A DNA stretch of 8,951 nucleotides, from assembly GCA_900551365.1 (NCBI GenBank), contig URVZ01000070.1:1-8951 (forward strand). Reading direction: 5' to 3'. Below, one piece after another: positions 6,055 to 8,951 of the stretch (its first letter is position 1; every line of letters begins with the position of its first letter). This DNA comes from an uncultured Collinsella sp. (GTDB lineage: Bacteria; Actinomycetota; Coriobacteriia; Coriobacteriales; Coriobacteriaceae). The notes under the pieces are model-generated. The model was not told the origin of the DNA, ran no database searches, and saw only the letters and a list, made by a program, of their open reading frames with translations. The translations under genes were made by a program, and so were the position numbers.

Positions 6055-7080
6055 ATGGTGAGGGGCAGCTTGATGCACGCGGCTCGGTTAGGTGCTGGGA
6101 CCGCGGCGATCATTGCCGTTTTGGGCCTGAGCGGATGCGCGTTCAACCCGCTGTCTACGTTCACGACTCCCACGATCGACCAGATCGAGTACGAGACCGT
6201 CACGCCGGCGGTGTCGGACGATGCCCTGGTCACTCCCGGAACCCTGACGGTCGCCCTCGATACTTCCGATGCGCCGCAGGCAATGCAGGGCGCCGACGGC
6301 GAGCTTACGGGGTATGCAGTCGACGCTGCCCGCGCCCTCGCAAGCCGCATGGGCCTTAAGGTCGCCTTTGTCGATGCGTCCTCGGCAGGTTCCGCGCTCG
6401 GCGACAAAAAGGCCGATATCTTTATCGGCGAGATCAACTCCACGGACGGGGACGTTAGCTCGGTCGGCACCTGCCTGTACGATGCCGCTTCTGTGTTCGG
6501 TAAAACCAGCGATGGTGGGTCGCTAAGCGTTTCCACCGATACTCTTAACACGTCTACTCTGGGTGTCCAGATGTCTTCGGCCTCGCAGGAGGCGCTTGCT
6601 AAGCAGAGCATCACCGCCAACCAAAAGACCTACTCCAACATCAACGAGTGCTTTGAGGCGCTCGAGTCCGGCGAGGTCGACTATGTGATCTGCGACTCCA
6701 CAGCCGGCGGCTATCTTGCACGCCTGATGAGCGAGGTCTCCTATGTCGGTGCGCTCGAGGCGCCCTCGACGCTTGGTGTTGCGGGCCTCTCGTCCAATGA
6801 CAAACTGTGCCGCGCCGTGAGCGATGCCCTCGACGGTATTACGGCCGACGGTACGCTCGAAGCAGTCCACTGCGTCTGGTATGGAAGGATGCCCTACGAC
6901 CTCACCACTAAGACGGTTTCGGGCGCTAACGTGCAGCCGGGCGACTCTGAGTCCAGTGAGACCACGTCCTCCGGCAGCGAGTCCTCCGATTCCAACAATG
7001 AGACCGCATCCTCCGAGGACAAATCGTCCAGCCAGGAAGCCACCATCACCGACGACGACATTAACAAACTCAATAGCTAG
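6055..7080 (+). CDS. Solute-binding-protein-like lipoprotein (SBP family 3 type), no transporter partner
   Basis: 341 aa from ATG 6055, with AGGG at 6043-6046 placed 8 nt upstream; GTG 6049 is a possible alternative, and longer in-frame starts would translate the structured region. A basic start and hydrophobic run end in a lipobox LSGC, so C28 should be lipidated and the protein anchored outside the cell. Residues about 62-280 resemble the periplasmic amino-acid-binding fold, with LTGYAVDAARALASRMGLKVAFVD (85-107) as its clearest match, and the second lobe with a family-like ALESGEVDYVICD (202-214). The usual TPxR motif after the aspartate (D121) is replaced by STDGD (129-133), so the arginine that normally holds the amino acid carboxylate is missing. 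Residues about 297-328 form a Ser/Thr/Glu-rich tail. No permease or ATPase gene is adjacent. Ligand is unknown; a sensing role is possible. Confidence 0.75.
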   Translation: MVRGSLMHAARLGAGTAAIIAVLGLSGCAFNPLSTFTTPTIDQIEYETVTPAVSDDALVTPGTLTVALDTSDAPQAMQGADGELTGYAVDAARALASRMGLKVAFVDASSAGSALGDKKADIFIGEINSTDGDVSSVGTCLYDAASVFGKTSDGGSLSVSTDTLNTSTLGVQMSSASQEALAKQSITANQKTYSNINECFEALESGEVDYVICDSTAGGYLARLMSEVSYVGALEAPSTLGVAGLSSNDKLCRAVSDALDGITADGTLEAVHCVWYGRMPYDLTTKTVSGANVQPGDSESSETTSSGSESSDSNNETASSEDKSSSQEATITDDDINKLNS

Positions 7081-7146
7081 TTATTGCTAGGGGTGGTGTC
7101 TCCTATACGTTGGAAAGGACACCTCTTCACGGTTTCAACACGCACT

Positions 7147-7180
7147 GCCGGACTTCCCCAATAGGGGAGCCCGGCTTTTT
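7147..7180 (+). terminator. Rho-independent terminator after the lipoprotein gene
   Basis: GCCGG (7147-7151) pairs with CCGGC (7171-7175), and TTCCCC (7154-7159) with GGGGAG (7164-7169), with a small internal loop (AC opposite C) and a loop AATA; TTTTT follows at 7176-7180. It lies 67 nt after the stop and separates the lipoprotein unit from hpf. The 317 nt between the lipoprotein and hpf otherwise hold only a weak hairpin at 7095-7123 and the hairpin at 7253-7276. Confidence 0.85.
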
Positions 7181-7252
7181 CATCCCTATAAAACCAGCAG
7201 GTCAAAGCCAATTTTTGGGACCAAATATAAAGCCGCCAGCTCCCTCCTATAG

Positions 7253-7276
7253 CGCACTTTGCCACAGAAAAGTGCG
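7253..7276 (+). promoter_or_regulatory. Hairpin in the hpf upstream region
   Basis: CGCACTTT (7253-7260) and AAAGTGCG (7269-7276) form an 8-bp perfect stem with an 8-nt loop. It is about 120 nt before the hpf start, after the upstream terminator and outside any gene, so it is probably in the hpf leader or its operator region. TATAAA at 7226-7231 could be a -10 box, but I see no convincing -35. It may be a protein site or a leader structure; function is unknown. Confidence 0.4.
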
Positions 7277-7397
7277 AGACTTCGGTATGCGGTATCAAGC
7301 AATCGTTATTCGGGTCTTTGGGAATCCGCGTGATTAAATGCACGGCAATGGGTACATAGCCAGTACAGTAAGTCCCCGAGGCAGATTGGAGCCACGT

Positions 7398-7982
7398 ATG
7401 GATATCAAGGTTTCTGGACGCAAGACGACGGTAACCGATGCTCTGCGTGCGCATGTGGATGAGAAGATCGGCGAGGCGCTCAAGGTTTTCGACATCGAGC
7501 CCATGACAGTCGACGTCGTGCTTCGTTATGAGAAGAACCCCTCGAACCCCAACCCGGCAATCGTCGAGGTCACGGTTCGTGCCCGCGGCTCTGTGATTCG
7601 CGTTGCCGAGCACGGCGCAGATATGTATGCCGCCATCGATCTCTCCGCCGATAAGGTTACTCGTCAGCTGCGCAAGTTCAAGACCAAGGTCGTGGACAAC
7701 CGCCAGGGCGGTGCCAGCGCCGCGGATGTCGCACCGGTCGAGCGCGTCGAGGATCTGGCCGACCTGCTGCTGCCCGAGGAGGAGGACGACCTGCTCGTCC
7801 GCGAGAAGGTCATCGATGTCACCCCGATGACTGAGGAGCAGGCGCTGGTGCAGACCGATCTGCTCGGCCACGACTTCTACGTGTTCGAGAACGCGACGAC
7901 TGGCCTCATCAATGTGGTGTATCACCGTAAGAATGGTGGATATGGCATCATCAAGCCCCGTATCGAAACACTTGACGAGTAA
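7398..7982 (+). CDS. hpf: Long-form ribosome hibernation promoting factor (HPF/RaiA)
   Basis: Binds the 30S decoding region in stationary phase and, through its C-terminal domain, joins ribosomes into inactive 100S dimers. 194 aa, the usual long-form length (about 180-200). The N-terminal S30AE domain (about 1-100) begins with the family signature MDIKVSGRKTTVTDALRAHV and includes the basic helix VTRQLRKFKTKV (87-98). A flexible linker (about 101-135) precedes the dimerisation domain (about 136-188), marked by FYVFENATTGLINVVYHRKN (160-179) and GGYGIIKP. The ATG at 7398 is chosen because homologues start there and GGAG (7388-7391) is 6 nt upstream; an in-frame ATG at 7338 would add 20 unconserved residues. 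It stands alone between two terminators, fitting separate growth-phase control. Its neighbourhood with comF and a structured RNA is discussed as a finding. Confidence 0.95.
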   Translation: MDIKVSGRKTTVTDALRAHVDEKIGEALKVFDIEPMTVDVVLRYEKNPSNPNPAIVEVTVRARGSVIRVAEHGADMYAAIDLSADKVTRQLRKFKTKVVDNRQGGASAADVAPVERVEDLADLLLPEEEDDLLVREKVIDVTPMTEEQALVQTDLLGHDFYVFENATTGLINVVYHRKNGGYGIIKPRIETLDE

Positions 7983-7986
7983 AATA

Positions 7987-8008
7987 CGTTAACTTGCATG
8001 AGTTAACG
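7987..8008. repeat. 22-bp dyad after hpf
   Basis: CGTTAACT (7987-7994) and AGTTAACG (8001-8008) are perfect inverted repeats around TGCATG, which is itself palindromic. It begins 4 nt after the hpf stop and directly precedes the terminator stem. It may act as a regulator-binding site for degV, since TTGACG (7972-7977) in the hpf end resembles a -35 box, or it may be an accessory hairpin. No good -10 box is seen. Confidence 0.45.
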
Positions 8009-8011
8009 GTT

Positions 8012-8043
8012 GGCGGCCATCCCATGCGGGTGGCCGCCTTTTT
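8012..8043 (+). terminator. Strong rho-independent terminator between hpf and degV
   Basis: GGCGGCCA (8012-8019) pairs with TGGCCGCC (8031-8038); after a bulged T, CCC (8021-8023) pairs with GGG (8028-8030) around ATGC. TTTTT follows at 8039-8043. The degV Shine-Dalgarno AAGGAG begins only 4 nt after the T-run, so a degV transcript starting upstream would have to read through the hairpin. Confidence 0.9.
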
Positions 8044-8061
8044 ACGTAAGGAGTCGCTTTG

Positions 8062-8951
8062 ATGGACAAGGCCGCATCTACCGGTCATTCGGACCGTTGC
8101 CGCATCGTCGTCGATACCTGCTGCGACTTTAGCCCCGAGGTCGCCGCGAACCTCGATGTCGATATCCTGGGTTTCCCCTTCATTATCGATGGCGAGGAGC
8201 GCACGGATGACATCTGGTCGAGCATCGCGCCCAAGGAGTTCTATGACCGCATGCGCGCTGGTGCCCACGTGTCCACCTCGGCTGTGTCGCTCGGTCGCTA
8301 TATCGAGTTCTTTACCGAGTGCGCCAAAGAGGGCACGCCCACGGTCTACCTGTGCTTTACCTCGGCGCTGTCGTCGAGCTACAACTCCGCGTGCCAGGCG
8401 GCGGACGCCGTGCGTGCCGAGTATCCCGATTTTGAGCTCTACGTGGTCGACAACGCTCTGCCCTGCGCGACTGGCGCGCTCTTGGCGCTCGAGGCCGTGC
8501 GCCAGCGTTCGGCGGGACTGACCGCCAAGCAGCTGGTCGATTGGGCAAACGAGGCAAAGACCTACGTCCACGGCTACTTTACGCTCGAGAGCTTCGACGC
8601 ACTAGCTGCCGGCGGCCGCATTCCGCCCGCGGCGGCGCAGCTCACGGCAAAGCTCGATGTCAAGCCCGAGCTCTCCTACGACCTTGCCGGCTCGCTGTCG
8701 CTGATCGGCGTCAACCGCGGCCGCAAGAAGGCGCTCAAGTCCATTCTCAAGTCGTTCCGCGAGAACTACGTGCCCGACCGCACCATGCCCATCGCAATCA
8801 TGACGGCCGATGCTGAGAAGGACGGCGACTGGCTCGAAGCTGCCATCCGCAAGGAGGAGGGCTGCGCCGACGTCACGATCATTCGCAGCTCCGTGGGTCC
8901 CACCATTGGCTCGCACGTGGGCCCCGGCATGGTGGCCTGCGCGTTTTGGGG
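8062..8951 (+). CDS. DegV-family fatty-acid-binding protein (FakB type), 3' end cut by the window
   Basis: DegV proteins bind a single long-chain fatty acid; the FakB members present it to the kinase FakA to make acyl-phosphate for phospholipid synthesis. The frame gives 296 full residues and runs off the window; the usual length is about 280-300, so few residues are missing. The ATG at 8062 follows AAGGAG (8048-8053) by 8 nt. Family marks: an early strand IVVDTCCDFSPEV (15-27), the STSAVS segment (71-76) near the fatty acid carboxylate site, FTSALSSSYNSA (99-110), VVDNALPCATGALLA (128-142), FTLESFDALAAGGRI (173-187), and the closing SVGPTIGSHVGPGMVACAF (277-295). Many DegV proteins have DTTSDL and VDS at the first and third of these places, so this one is somewhat divergent. 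No fakA is adjacent. The promoter is unclear because the hpf terminator lies immediately upstream. Confidence 0.92.
   Translation, partial: MDKAASTGHSDRCRIVVDTCCDFSPEVAANLDVDILGFPFIIDGEERTDDIWSSIAPKEFYDRMRAGAHVSTSAVSLGRYIEFFTECAKEGTPTVYLCFTSALSSSYNSACQAADAVRAEYPDFELYVVDNALPCATGALLALEAVRQRSAGLTAKQLVDWANEAKTYVHGYFTLESFDALAAGGRIPPAAAQLTAKLDVKPELSYDLAGSLSLIGVNRGRKKALKSILKSFRENYVPDRTMPIAIMTADAEKDGDWLEAAIRKEEGCADVTIIRSSVGPTIGSHVGPGMVACAFW

Noticed and set aside
7338..7397. Upstream ATG giving hpf 20 extra residues
   Set aside because: Homologues begin at the MDIKVSGR segment and a GGAG site is properly placed for ATG 7398.
1..8951. CRISPR array or tRNA genes
   Set aside because: No regularly spaced direct repeats and no tRNA cloverleaf with a TTCGA-type arm were seen on either strand by eye.

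Overview
The window is a GC-rich (roughly 60%) bacterial chromosomal segment with every gene on the + strand. Gene order (tmk-holB-ricT, then comF, then long-form hpf and a DegV protein), the high-GC Gram-positive codon use, and a protein type I associate with Collinsella and Eggerthella genomes all point to the class Coriobacteriia, most likely Collinsella. That placement is inference; no marker gene such as rRNA is present.

Layout. 1-3300 is a tight housekeeping operon: the 3' end of thymidylate kinase, the DNA polymerase III delta' subunit (holB), and ricT, a PSP1-domain protein with an unusually long arginine-rich tail. holB and ricT overlap, and the holB ribosome site lies inside tmk. 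3301-5321 holds comF, whose ribosome binding site is buried in a 15-bp hairpin, followed 11 nt later by an uncharacterised protein with a predicted VSR/DUF559-like nuclease fold. 5322-6054 has no protein gene but is full of structure: a 217-bp element with 33-bp perfect terminal inverted repeats (MITE-like), two GC-rich hairpins, a TATAAT promoter, and about 320 nt of hairpin-dense sequence that looks like a structured non-coding RNA. 6055-7080 is an orphan lipoprotein of the solute-binding protein type, followed by a rho-independent terminator. 7398-7982 is long-form ribosome hibernation factor (hpf/raiA), followed by a dyad and a strong terminator. 8062 to the end is a nearly complete DegV/FakB-family fatty-acid-binding protein.

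The most interesting part is the structured region at about 5718-6050. The published raiA-motif RNA is a large, abundant, trans-acting RNA of Bacillota and Actinomycetota that typically lies between comFC and raiA. Here a promoter-led, hairpin-rich, non-coding segment lies between comF and raiA/hpf. I propose it is a coriobacterial raiA-motif RNA, or an RNA in the same genomic niche. I identified it by position and visible stems, not by a covariance-model match. It runs directly into the lipoprotein gene with no terminator between them, so the RNA may be processed from that mRNA or act as its leader.

The genes fall into replication and nucleotide supply (tmk, holB), RNA metabolism (ricT), DNA uptake-type functions (comF), and stationary-phase ribosome protection (hpf and the candidate RNA). 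Each block appears to be a separate transcription unit.
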